A DNA stretch of 64,000 nucleotides from Paenalcaligenes sp021793095 (GTDB lineage Bacteria > Pseudomonadota > Gammaproteobacteria > Burkholderiales > Burkholderiaceae_B), in NCBI GenBank assembly GCA_027317645.1, contig DAHVQS010000001.1, positions 54,341 through 118,340 of the forward strand, written 5' to 3'. Under the pieces are notes generated by a model. The model searched no databases and was not told the DNA's origin. It worked only from the letters and a program-made list of their open reading frames with translations. Position numbers and translations under genes: made by a program. Below, piece by piece: positions 7,752 to 15,773 of the stretch; the stretch's first letter is position 1; the number at the start of each line of letters is the position of its first letter.

Positions 7752-10700
7752 ACGACCCAGTGATTATGGGGTGCGCGAGCGTGCCATTTCTATAGAGCAC
7801 TCTTTTTTAGTTGAGGCACCTGCGGGCTCAGGCAAAACAGAGCTATTAACCGATCGCATTTTGGCCTTGTTGGCAGTGGTGCAAAAGCCCGAAGAGATCG
7901 TGGCCATAACTTTTACGCGTAAAGCAGCTGCCGAGATGCACCAACGCGTGATAGAAAAGCTGGCAGCAGGCCGCCAAGCCCCCCCTAAAGAAGAACACCT
8001 ACACAAGAGCTGGACACTGGCGCGTGCAGCGTTACAACGAGATCAGGAGCAGGGGTGGGATTTATTGAATTATCCCGCTCGTTTGGCGATCCGCACCATT
8101 GACTCATTATGTGCACATTTAGTGCAAGCCATGCCCTGGTCGAGCGGTTTAGGAGGGATGCCCGAGATTGCTGAAAATGCAGATGAGTTATATCAACAGG
8201 CCGCCACAGAGGTGCTGTTACAGGCCACGCCAGACAACGCCACCGGCCATGTGCTTGAACATTTAAATATGTCCTTTCGCCGTGCCGAAGAGTTGATTGT
8301 AGAGATGTTGAAAAAACGCGAGCAGTGGCTGCCCGTGTTGGCCGAAAGTGCAGACGTTGAGTTGCTCGAAGACAATTTACAGGCATTGCTAGAGCGCGAT
8401 TTGTCTCGGCTAGCAGAGCGGCTCCCCCTTGGGTGGGCAGCTGAGCTGGCACCATTGGCCCGTTTTGCTTGCGATTCCTTATTGACAGAGGGCAAGACCT
8501 GCCCCTTTGAGGCATTGCGTGATTGGGATGGTGCGCCGTTTCTTCCTACTGCCGATGAGCTCCCTCGTTGGCAGGCGTTGGTCAGATTTTTACTCACTGG
8601 CGATGGCAAACTGCGCAGTCCCGGTGGGATTAATAAAAACCACGGTTTTTTGCCGCGAACCCCTGAGAAGGATTTATTGGTTCAATGGTTAAAGGATCAG
8701 GATAGAGAGGCCGCTTGGATAAAAGAATTATTCGAGGTGTGGCAATACCCTCATGGCTATACCGCAGAGCAAAGTGAAATCCTGCAGCATTTGATGGTGG
8801 TATTGCGCCAGGCGGCTGCGTATTTATGGGTGATTTTTGCTGAACAACGGGCTGTCGATTTCAATGAGATTGCGCAGCGTGCGTTGACGGCTTTGGGCCA
8901 TGCCGATGACCCGACCGAGTTGCTGCTACGTTTGGACAGAAATATCCAGCACCTGTTGGTGGATGAGTTTCAGGATACCAGTCAGTTGCAAATGCAAATC
9001 CTCGAGCGCATTATTTCGGGTTGGCAGCCTGATGATGGCCGCACCATCTTTTTGGTGGGCGATCCGATGCAGTCTATTTACCGCTTTAGAAAAGCCGAGG
9101 TAGGACTCTTTTTGGATATTAAAGAGCAGGCGCAACTGGGCCCGGTCGCGCTTGAAGTTTTGCAGCTCAAAGAAAATTTTCGCTCTCATCCCGCTTTGGT
9201 GGATTGGGTAAATACCGCTGGGCCACTGCTATTGGCAGCGCAGAATGACAGTGAATTTGGGGCAGTGGCCTTTAATCATGCTCAGCCCTTTCATACGGGC
9301 AGCGGTGAACGCGTCCAAGTGCATGATTTTTGGCAATGGTCTGAAAAAGATCTGCCCGAAGCAGAAAAAGAGCAGCGCCAACAAGCGCAGCGACAGGCGG
9401 CTGAACAGCGTGTGGTCGAATTGTGTCAACAAGCCCTAAAAGAATACGGACAGGAAAAGAGCCCAGTCGGTATTTTGGTGCGAGGGCGCCGTCATTTAGA
9501 GGGGTTGGTGCGTACTCTCAGTCAGGCAGGGGTGCCGTGTCGCGCAGTTGAGCTAGACCCGCTCAGCTCTCGTCCCGCCGTGCAGGACCTTATCCAACTC
9601 GTACGTGCGTTGACACACCCAGGGGATCGTATGGCCTGGTTAGCGTTACTGCGTTCGCCATTATGTGGTTTGACATTAAATAGCCTGCATGTGTTGTGCG
9701 CTCAAGCCGATGAACATACGCCCATTCCTGCCCTATTGCAGCAGCTAGATGCATTGCAACCCCAATTGTCTCAAGAAGAATTTGAACGCCTACTGTGGGT
9801 GGCCAATGGTTTAGGGGAGTCTGTTAATGACAATGGCCAGCATACCTTCCCTTCTTGGGTACAACAGTGTTGGCAAAAAATAGGGGGAGCCGCCATCTAT
9901 CATGCCCCCACCGATCAAGAGGATGTCGAGCAGGTGTTTCGTCTGATTGATGAAATTGCCCCCTACGGTGCCTTGGATTTGCAGTTATTGGAACGTCGGG
10001 TCGAGGCGCTTTTTGCGGCGCCCAGTCATATTAGCCCAGCCGTTGAGGTGATGACCATCCATAAATCCAAAGGGCTAGAATTTGAGTCCGTTATTTTATA
10101 TGGGCTGGATCGAAGAAACATGGCGGATCGGCAGCCTTTGGTAAGCTTTGAGATTGGGCCCACAGGGATGCTTGTCGGACCCATTGCCATCGGCGATGAG
10201 GCACCTGGGGTGGCACATTTTTTACACCAGCGGGACAAAAAACGGACCGAGCACGAACTACGCCGACTGCTTTATGTGGCCCTGACGCGCGCACGCAGCG
10301 AGTTGCACTTGATTGCCAATTTGACTTTTGATGCCGATAAAGGAGCTCCCAAAGCACCGCCATCTAATGTCTTACTTCATCGGCTCTGGCCCATCATTGA
10401 ATCTCATATTCAGGTGCCGCATGAGGCGCCAGCGTCATTACCGGCCCACAGCACTCAGTCTGAAAGGGCGACGGGTCAGCCGTTAACTCGAATTTCGTCC
10501 ACCGCCTGGGCAGCGCTCGATTTGCAGTCCCAGTATCAGCAGCGGCGCGCGCAAGGGGACCCTACCCAGGGCTGGCAATGGAGTGCCCCCACCCAGGATG
10601 AGTCCGCCGTGGGCCAAGTGGCGCATGCTTGGCTAGAGCGCATGGCCAGAGAGGGGATTGAGCAGTGGTCAATAGAGCGGCTACAAGGCTTGCGCCCGGC

Positions 10701-11106
10701 CATCAAACGCCAATTGCTGCGTACTGGGTGCTCACGAGATTATTTGTCCGCAGGGATAACTGAGGTGCTAGATGCACTGAGCAATACGCTCAGCAGTGAA
10801 CGGGGCCGGTGGTTATTAACGGTTGCCAAAGCGCAGCGCGAGTGGAGCTTGCTCGATCATCGAGGCCGCGTGTCCATCATTGATTTGGCCATTGATCAGC
10901 AAGACCATTGGCTGGTGGTTGACTACAAAACCAGTGTGCCTCATACGGATGAAACCTTGCCTGCATTTAAACAACGGATGCAGCGTTTGCACCAAGAGCA
11001 GTTGCAACGCTACTGCAGTCAGGTCAGTGCCCTAGATGGACGACCTGCGCGGGCGGCGCTGTATTTCCCTCGTATCGACCTGTGGATTGAACATCAGGCA
11101 GTATGA
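7741..11106 (+). CDS. AddA-like UvrD-family helicase/nuclease
   Basis: Superfamily 1A helicase with a C-terminal RecB-type nuclease, 1121 residues from the ATG at 7741, which has a GGGGGAG ribosome site; an upstream in-frame ATG lies deep inside the previous gene and is less likely. Helicase motifs in order: Q/Walker A EAPAGSGKTE (about 24-33), Ia ITFTRKAAAEM, II DEFQDTS (about 407), III GDPMQSIYRFR (about 440), V MTIHKSKGLEFE (about 773), VI YVALTRAR (about 846). The nuclease end has IDLAI followed by VVDYKTS at about 1061. Together with the overlapping upstream gene it forms an AddAB-like complex expected to resect DNA ends for RecA. Both subunits keep nuclease residues. Confidence 0.88.
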   Translation: MSNRRPSDYGVRERAISIEHSFLVEAPAGSGKTELLTDRILALLAVVQKPEEIVAITFTRKAAAEMHQRVIEKLAAGRQAPPKEEHLHKSWTLARAALQRDQEQGWDLLNYPARLAIRTIDSLCAHLVQAMPWSSGLGGMPEIAENADELYQQAATEVLLQATPDNATGHVLEHLNMSFRRAEELIVEMLKKREQWLPVLAESADVELLEDNLQALLERDLSRLAERLPLGWAAELAPLARFACDSLLTEGKTCPFEALRDWDGAPFLPTADELPRWQALVRFLLTGDGKLRSPGGINKNHGFLPRTPEKDLLVQWLKDQDREAAWIKELFEVWQYPHGYTAEQSEILQHLMVVLRQAAAYLWVIFAEQRAVDFNEIAQRALTALGHADDPTELLLRLDRNIQHLLVDEFQDTSQLQMQILERIISGWQPDDGRTIFLVGDPMQSIYRFRKAEVGLFLDIKEQAQLGPVALEVLQLKENFRSHPALVDWVNTAGPLLLAAQNDSEFGAVAFNHAQPFHTGSGERVQVHDFWQWSEKDLPEAEKEQRQQAQRQAAEQRVVELCQQALKEYGQEKSPVGILVRGRRHLEGLVRTLSQAGVPCRAVELDPLSSRPAVQDLIQLVRALTHPGDRMAWLALLRSPLCGLTLNSLHVLCAQADEHTPIPALLQQLDALQPQLSQEEFERLLWVANGLGESVNDNGQHTFPSWVQQCWQKIGGAAIYHAPTDQEDVEQVFRLIDEIAPYGALDLQLLERRVEALFAAPSHISPAVEVMTIHKSKGLEFESVILYGLDRRNMADRQPLVSFEIGPTGMLVGPIAIGDEAPGVAHFLHQRDKKRTEHELRRLLYVALTRARSELHLIANLTFDADKGAPKAPPSNVLLHRLWPIIESHIQVPHEAPASLPAHSTQSERATGQPLTRISSTAWAALDLQSQYQQRRAQGDPTQGWQWSAPTQDESAVGQVAHAWLERMAREGIEQWSIERLQGLRPAIKRQLLRTGCSRDYLSAGITEVLDALSNTLSSERGRWLLTVAKAQREWSLLDHRGRVSIIDLAIDQQDHWLVVDYKTSVPHTDETLPAFKQRMQRLHQEQLQRYCSQVSALDGRPARAALYFPRIDLWIEHQAV

Positions 11107-11136
11107 AAACAGGCGGTGTTTGTGGTACATTACTAG

Positions 11137-11235
11137 GTGGCGGGTCCCTTCGCATGATTCAACAGTAAACCTGGTCAGGTCGGGAACGAAGCAGCCATAG
11201 CTGTCTCGAGTCAGTGCCGAAGTCAGGCTCGCCAC
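11137..11235 (+). ncRNA. ffs: 4.5S / signal recognition particle RNA, small bacterial type
   Basis: RNA scaffold of the signal recognition particle, binding Ffh. The ends pair (GTGGCG at 11137 with CGCCAC at about 11229-11234). The diagnostic apex is present: CTGGTCAGGTCGGGAACGAA then GCAGCC, with the GGAA tetraloop at 11183-11186 and the Ffh-binding symmetric and asymmetric internal loops (GTCAG, GAAGCAG). The pair closing the tetraloop is G-C here instead of the usual C-G, a paired change that keeps the helix. An extended -10 (TGGTACATT, about 11123-11131) lies just upstream. Position next to dnaX fits beta- and gammaproteobacteria. Exact ends are estimated to within a few bases. Confidence 0.92.
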
Positions 11236-11478
11236 TTTCACCCTGTGCGGGTTGTCTGTGCCCGCGCCGGACGGGGTTTCTAGTTTGCCACCTTTTTTGC
11301 CTCCTTTTCTCTGCCGTGCGCAGCTCATCTCAGGCCACCCAACGTCCGAGCATACATTCCCTTTTTTTCATCGAATCCGTTACACTAGGAATTTCTCGTC
11401 GTGTGCCGCGACAACCTCTTTGAGGGCGGGTGCATTGACTTCTTATCGCCTGACTTTCCTTCTGATTAACGCAATTGC
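11236..11478. other. Intergenic region between ffs and dnaX
   Basis: About 240 bases with a pyrimidine-rich segment (about 11280-11330). I see no clear intrinsic terminator for ffs and no gene; short reading frames here are pyrimidine-tract artefacts. A dnaX promoter probably lies here, but none stands out. Confidence 0.3.
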
Positions 11479-13659
11479 ATGAGCTATCAAGTACTGGCCC
11501 GTAAGTGGCGTCCCCGCGATTTTGCATCATTAATAGGGCAGGAGCACGTCGTGCAAGCCCTGTCGCATGCTTTAGATGAGCAACGCTTGCACCATGCCTG
11601 GTTGTTTACCGGGACACGAGGGGTGGGGAAAACGACATTAGCGCGTATTTTGGCAAAATGCCTCAATTGCGCCCAAGGGGTGACGGCGACCCCTTGTGGT
11701 GAGTGCCAAGCCTGTGTGGAAATTGACGAGGGCCGTTTTGTCGATTATATCGAGCTAGACGCTGCCTCTAATCGGCGTGTCGAAGAGATGACTCAATTGC
11801 TCGAACAGGCGGTTTATGCACCGGGTGCTGGTCGCTACAAGGTCTACACCATTGACGAGGTGCACATGCTGACAGGGCATGCTTTTAATGCGATGCTCAA
11901 GACCCTCGAAGAGCCGCCTGCGCATGTCAAATTTATTCTGGCGACCACGGATCCGCAAAAAATACCTGCTACAGTATTGTCGCGCTGCTTGCAATTTAAT
12001 CTAAAGCCCATTGCCCCACCGGTGATTGCGCAGCATTTGCAGCAAATCTTGACCCAAGAAAACATTGCTTTTGAGCCCCCCGCATTGTTGGCACTGGGGC
12101 AGGCCGCCGCGGGCTCGATGCGCGATGCTTTGTCGCTCACGGATCAGGCCATTGCTTATAGTGCAGCCGATATCCGTTTACAGACCGTCCAGGCCATGCT
12201 GGGCAGCATTGACGGCCAGTATTTGGTGGCCTTGATGCAGGGGTTACAAGCCCAAGACGCTCGCCAGCTATTACAAACAGCAGATGAGCTGCACCAGCAC
12301 GGCTTATCTTTTAGTCAGACCTTGGCCGATTGGGCCGAGCTCTTATCCACTGTGGCCATGGCGCAGCGTGCTCCCGAGTTTATTGACGATAGCCTGCCTT
12401 ATCATGAGCACCTCGCTCAGTGGGCACAAGCATTTAGTCCGGATGCGCTGCAGTTGTTTTATACCGTTGCGATTCACAGCCGCAACGACTTGCATTTAGC
12501 CCCAACAGAACATACGGGGTTTGTGATGGCCTGTCTGCGCATGTTGACGCTGCTGCCCGCAGACGAGGTGCGTGTGCCAGAAGGCTCAAATGCTGGCACC
12601 ACAGCGACAGCACCCGCGCCAACGTCTACTAACCCTACAGCGACAGCACCCACGTCTACTAACCCTACAGCGACAGCACCCACATCCACGCCTACCAACC
12701 CCGCAGCGGTAGCGCCCACGCCCACACATTCCGCAGCCGCAGATTCAGCCCCTGCGTCTACCGCATCGGCTGCAGCTGTATCCACGCCGCCTCTATCGGA
12801 TGAGGCAACGTCGCCAACAGCAGCGCCAGAGCCCAGTGCCCCTGAGGACGCCCAGGCGACCAAAGCGATAGCGCCGACAGCCGCTGAGCTAACGACATCT
12901 CAGAATAAACCGTCGACTGATGGAAAAAGGCCAACGGCTTCCGCTGCTCCTACAGGTGATCCAAGCGTATCAGCGGATGCTAATGACGCAGGAGGCGCGA
13001 GAGTCGCCGCAGCTGTCGATGATGCTGATGATGCCTTTGAGCAACTAGATGAGGTGTCGCCAGAGGGGGCTTCTCAAGAGACGCAGCCTCAGGAGATGAG
13101 CTCTCCAGAGATGCACTCTCAACAGACATCTCCCCAAAAGACGCGCATTCAAGAGACGCAGCCTCAAGAGGTGAGCGCTCCAGAGGTCCCCCCTCAAGAG
13201 GTCCCCCCATGGGTAGATATTCCCGCACCTGAGAGGGCGCAAGACGCGCAGCGATTTTCAGTCGAGCAGATGGATGCAGCGCGTTGGGCGCGCCTAGCGG
13301 CCGAGTTGCCACTCAATGGCTGGGCAGCTCAAATTGCCAAACGCAGTGAGTGGCTGCGTTATGAGCAAGGCGAGGTGGTGCTGCGTTTAGAGTTGCGTTC
13401 TGTTGACGATATGCCAGCCAAGACTCGATTAAACACTGTTTTAAACGAATACTTTGGCCAACCATTGCGACTTACAATAGAATACGGCCGTACGGGTGCC
13501 GAAACGGCAGATGCCATCCATCAGGCACAATTGCGTGAGCAGCAACAACGTGCTGAGCAGGCAGTGGCTGAGGATCCATTTATTCAGCAGCTTAAAGAGC
13601 GATTTGATGCCCAATTGATCAAGGGCTCCGTTCAGCCGCGTACTCACTTGTCTTCCTAG
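11479..13659 (+). CDS. dnaX: DNA polymerase III subunit tau/gamma
   Basis: Clamp-loader ATPase of the replicative polymerase, 726 residues. The N-terminus MSYQVLARKWRPRDFASLIG is diagnostic. Walker A GTRGVGKTT is at about 44-52, a four-Cys zinc module (CLNC...CGECQAC) at about 61-77, DEVHML as the Walker B box, and the SRC sensor motif in VLSRCLQF. After about residue 370 comes a long low-complexity linker rich in Ala/Pro/Thr and then Gln/Glu/Pro (to about 590), including a perfect 30-base tandem duplication at 12622-12681. A folded tau C-terminus follows (ARWARLAAELPLNGWA...). I do not see an A-AAA-AAG slippery site, so a separate gamma form by frameshifting is not supported. Confidence 0.96.
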   Translation: MSYQVLARKWRPRDFASLIGQEHVVQALSHALDEQRLHHAWLFTGTRGVGKTTLARILAKCLNCAQGVTATPCGECQACVEIDEGRFVDYIELDAASNRRVEEMTQLLEQAVYAPGAGRYKVYTIDEVHMLTGHAFNAMLKTLEEPPAHVKFILATTDPQKIPATVLSRCLQFNLKPIAPPVIAQHLQQILTQENIAFEPPALLALGQAAAGSMRDALSLTDQAIAYSAADIRLQTVQAMLGSIDGQYLVALMQGLQAQDARQLLQTADELHQHGLSFSQTLADWAELLSTVAMAQRAPEFIDDSLPYHEHLAQWAQAFSPDALQLFYTVAIHSRNDLHLAPTEHTGFVMACLRMLTLLPADEVRVPEGSNAGTTATAPAPTSTNPTATAPTSTNPTATAPTSTPTNPAAVAPTPTHSAAADSAPASTASAAAVSTPPLSDEATSPTAAPEPSAPEDAQATKAIAPTAAELTTSQNKPSTDGKRPTASAAPTGDPSVSADANDAGGARVAAAVDDADDAFEQLDEVSPEGASQETQPQEMSSPEMHSQQTSPQKTRIQETQPQEVSAPEVPPQEVPPWVDIPAPERAQDAQRFSVEQMDAARWARLAAELPLNGWAAQIAKRSEWLRYEQGEVVLRLELRSVDDMPAKTRLNTVLNEYFGQPLRLTIEYGRTGAETADAIHQAQLREQQQRAEQAVAEDPFIQQLKERFDAQLIKGSVQPRTHLSS
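12622..12681 (+). repeat. Perfect 30-base tandem repeat inside dnaX
   Basis: Two adjacent identical 30-base copies (12622-12651 and 12652-12681) encode TSTNPTATAP twice; a partly degenerate third copy follows. The unit is a multiple of three, so copy-number change would only lengthen or shorten the linker between the clamp-loader core and the tau C-terminus. Confidence 0.85.
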
Positions 13660-13689
13660 TTTTTAATCGTGTTTTAAAAGGATATCACC

Positions 13690-14013
13690 ATGAAAGGACA
13701 GCTAGCCGGTCTCATGCGCCAGGCACAGCGTATGCAAGAGGATATGAAAAAAGCCCAAGAGGAACTCGCCGAAATCGAGGTCGAGGGTGCCGCAGGGGGC
13801 GGCCTGGTTAAGGTCACCATGAGCTGCAAAAACGATGTGCGCCGTATCACCATTGATCCCGAGCTGCTCGAAGAAGACACTGATATGCTCGAGGATTTGA
13901 TTGCTGCCGCATTCAATGATGCATTGCGCAAGGCCGAAAAAACCGCCCAAGAAAAAATGTCCGGACTAACTGCAGGCTTGCCCCTGCCACCCGGGATGAA
14001 TTTACCCTTTTAA
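13690..14013 (+). CDS. ybaB: YbaB/EbfC nucleoid-associated protein
   Basis: Small DNA-binding protein of 107 residues forming tweezer-like dimers that coat the nucleoid. The N-terminal helix (MKGQLAGLMRQAQRMQEDMK) and the later GGGLVKVTMSCKNDVRRITIDPELL segment match the family, as does the methionine/proline-rich tail (GLPLPPGMNLPF). It sits between dnaX and recR, its almost universal position, and its stop codon shares a base with the recR start (TAATG at 14011-14015). A GGATAT-type weak ribosome site lies upstream. Confidence 0.95.
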   Translation: MKGQLAGLMRQAQRMQEDMKKAQEELAEIEVEGAAGGGLVKVTMSCKNDVRRITIDPELLEEDTDMLEDLIAAAFNDALRKAEKTAQEKMSGLTAGLPLPPGMNLPF

Positions 14014-14621
14014 TGACTACCCTCATACCTGAGCCTGCGCCACTTCGCTCATTGATCGATGCCCTCAAGCGCTTGCCCGGGGTGGGTGAGCGCACCGCTA
14101 GGCGCATGGCCTATCATTTGTTGCAGCACGATATTCAGGGGGCAGAGGCCTTGGCTCAAGCCCTCTCGGGGGCTGTGCACGATCTGCAGCGGTGTCGCCG
14201 CTGCAATGGTATCAGCGAACAAGAGCTCTGTGCGCTGTGTACCAGCCCACAGCGTGATGCATCGTTGTTATGCGTGGTAGAAACCCCCGCCGATCAAAAT
14301 ATGATAGAGGCCAGCCATGGATATGATGGGCTGTATTATGTGCTGATGGGACGGCTAGCGCCCATTGATGGTGTCGGGCCAGAGGCATTACAAGTCGAAA
14401 GGTTGTTAGCGCGCGCAGCGGCGCCCGAGGTCAAAGAGGTGATTTTAGCGACTAACTTTACCTCAGAGGGCGAGACAACAGCCCATCATTTGGCCGAGTT
14501 GTTGCGGGCGCGTGGTGTGCGTCTGAGCCGTTTGGCGCGGGGCGTGCCTGCGGGCAGTGAGCTTGAATATGTGGATGCCAGTACCATTGCCTGGGCCTTA
14601 CATGAGCGTAAGCGCACCTGA
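14013..14621 (+). CDS. recR: Recombination mediator RecR
   Basis: RecR works with RecO and RecF to load RecA on gapped single-stranded DNA. The 202 residues contain a helix-hairpin-helix (ALKRLPGVGERTARRMAYHLL, about 15-35), a four-Cys zinc finger (CRRCNGISEQELCALC, about 57-72) and a Toprim domain (LCVVETPADQNMIE... to MGRLAPIDGVGPE). The C-terminus ends with the SRLARGVPAGSELEYVD segment. Start and stop with ybaB overlap by one base, so dnaX-ybaB-recR is very likely one operon. A small CTGAGG/CCTCAG hairpin at 14618-14640 follows but lacks a T-run. Confidence 0.97.
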   Translation: MTTLIPEPAPLRSLIDALKRLPGVGERTARRMAYHLLQHDIQGAEALAQALSGAVHDLQRCRRCNGISEQELCALCTSPQRDASLLCVVETPADQNMIEASHGYDGLYYVLMGRLAPIDGVGPEALQVERLLARAAAPEVKEVILATNFTSEGETTAHHLAELLRARGVRLSRLARGVPAGSELEYVDASTIAWALHERKRT

Positions 14622-14675
14622 GGCACTTTGAATACCTCAGATGCTAAACTCAGCAGCTAAATACAAACGACCCCA

Positions 14676-15638
14676 TTAATTGTTTTGGGCTTTTTGGATG
14701 AGCTCGTCGAGGCGTTTACTGTCCTGAATAAATAAACGAATCCCTTCGGCGAGCTTTTCTGTGGCCATCGCATCATTATTGAGCTCGGTACGGAATACCA
14801 CCTCGTTGTTAGGCATCCAAGGGGCTTGGCTGTTTTTGGCCCTTTCAGGATTTAAACGCGCCTCGACGGTGCCATTTTGAGCCTCTAATTCGGCCAGTAG
14901 GGCAGGGCTGATGGTCAATAAATCGCATCCCGCCAAGGCCAATACCTGTCCAGAGTTTCTAAAGCTGGCCCCCATGATTTCGGTGTCAATGTCGTAAATC
15001 TTGTAGTAGTTGTAAATACGCTCTACCGATTGAACACCGGGGTCATTAGGCCCTGCATGGGCGACCTCGTCCCATTGATCGCCCGCGTTGTGTTTGTACC
15101 AGTCATAAATACGACCGACAAAGGGCGAGATGAGCGTGACTTTGGCATGGGCACAGGCCACCGCTTGGGGTAATGAGAAAAGGAGGGTCAAGTTACAGTT
15201 GATGCCCTCGGCCTGCAGTTGACGAGCGGCCTCTATCCCCTCCCAAGTCGCTGCGATTTTAATTAATACCCGCTCGCGCTCGATATTGTGATCCTCATAG
15301 CGTTGAATGATATGACGCGCCCGCTCGATGGTGGCCTGCGTGTCAAATGACAGTCGGGCGTCGACCTCGGTAGAGACACGCCCAGGAATCAGCGCCAAAA
15401 TATCGCGTCCCAAGGCAACAATGAGGCGGTCGCTGAGTTCATTAAGGCTCGCCTGAGGATGATCGCGTATGACCTGCTCTAATAATGGTTTGTACTCATC
15501 TTTGGCGAGGGTGTTTAACACCAGTGAAGGGTTGGTTGTGGCATCGGTGGGGCGATATTGTTTAATCGCCGCTACATCGCCAGTATCAGCAACTACAGTG
15601 GTGACATCGCGCAGTGAATCAAGTAAGGACTTTGTCAT
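14676..15638 (-). CDS. tal: Transaldolase
   Basis: Pentose phosphate enzyme moving a dihydroxyacetone unit between sugar phosphates. I start it at the ATG at 15638 (MTKSLLDSLRDVTT), which has an AAGGGAAAG ribosome site; that gives 320 residues, the usual length. Family marks: TDATTNPSLVL (30-40), the Schiff-base Lys127 in VLIKIAATWEGI, CNLTLLFSLPQAVACA, and SPFVGRIYDWYK. The gene converges with recR and is divergent from carA, with 135 bases between start codons. An 11-codon upstream extension in frame is less likely. Confidence 0.96.
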   Translation of the reverse strand: MTKSLLDSLRDVTTVVADTGDVAAIKQYRPTDATTNPSLVLNTLAKDEYKPLLEQVIRDHPQASLNELSDRLIVALGRDILALIPGRVSTEVDARLSFDTQATIERARHIIQRYEDHNIERERVLIKIAATWEGIEAARQLQAEGINCNLTLLFSLPQAVACAHAKVTLISPFVGRIYDWYKHNAGDQWDEVAHAGPNDPGVQSVERIYNYYKIYDIDTEIMGASFRNSGQVLALAGCDLLTISPALLAELEAQNGTVEARLNPERAKNSQAPWMPNNEVVFRTELNNDAMATEKLAEGIRLFIQDSKRLDELIQKAQNN

Positions 15639-15708
15639 TAGAATCTTTCCCTTATCATGTTTAATAGTCACGTTGTATTGTGAATATTTTAAATTTTAGT
15701 GTATAGGT

Positions 15709-15736
15709 TTGGGTTCCTGCCAACTCGAGGTATAAT
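15709..15736 (+). promoter_or_regulatory. Probable carAB promoter
   Basis: A perfect -10 box TATAAT at 15731-15736 with TTGGGT at 15709-15714 as a possible -35 at 16-base spacing. The -10 box is framed by the inverted repeat CTCGA (15724-15728) and TCGAG (15739-15743), which could be an operator. The carA start is 38 bases downstream. Confidence 0.5.
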
Positions 15737-15773
15737 TTTCGAGTTTATTTAAATTTAGTAGCTGGGGTTAACC

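Noticed and set aside
12600..13215. Regular repeats that could suggest a CRISPR array
   Set aside because: They are in-frame within dnaX, have no spacers, and encode the low-complexity linker.
11479..13659. Programmed frameshift in dnaX to make gamma
   Set aside because: No A-AAA-AAG or similar slippery heptamer with a following hairpin was found; one GGAAAAAGG near 12929 is in the wrong phase.
14618..14640. CTGAGG/CCTCAG hairpin after recR as a terminator
   Set aside because: Six-pair stem and no T-run; too weak to call.
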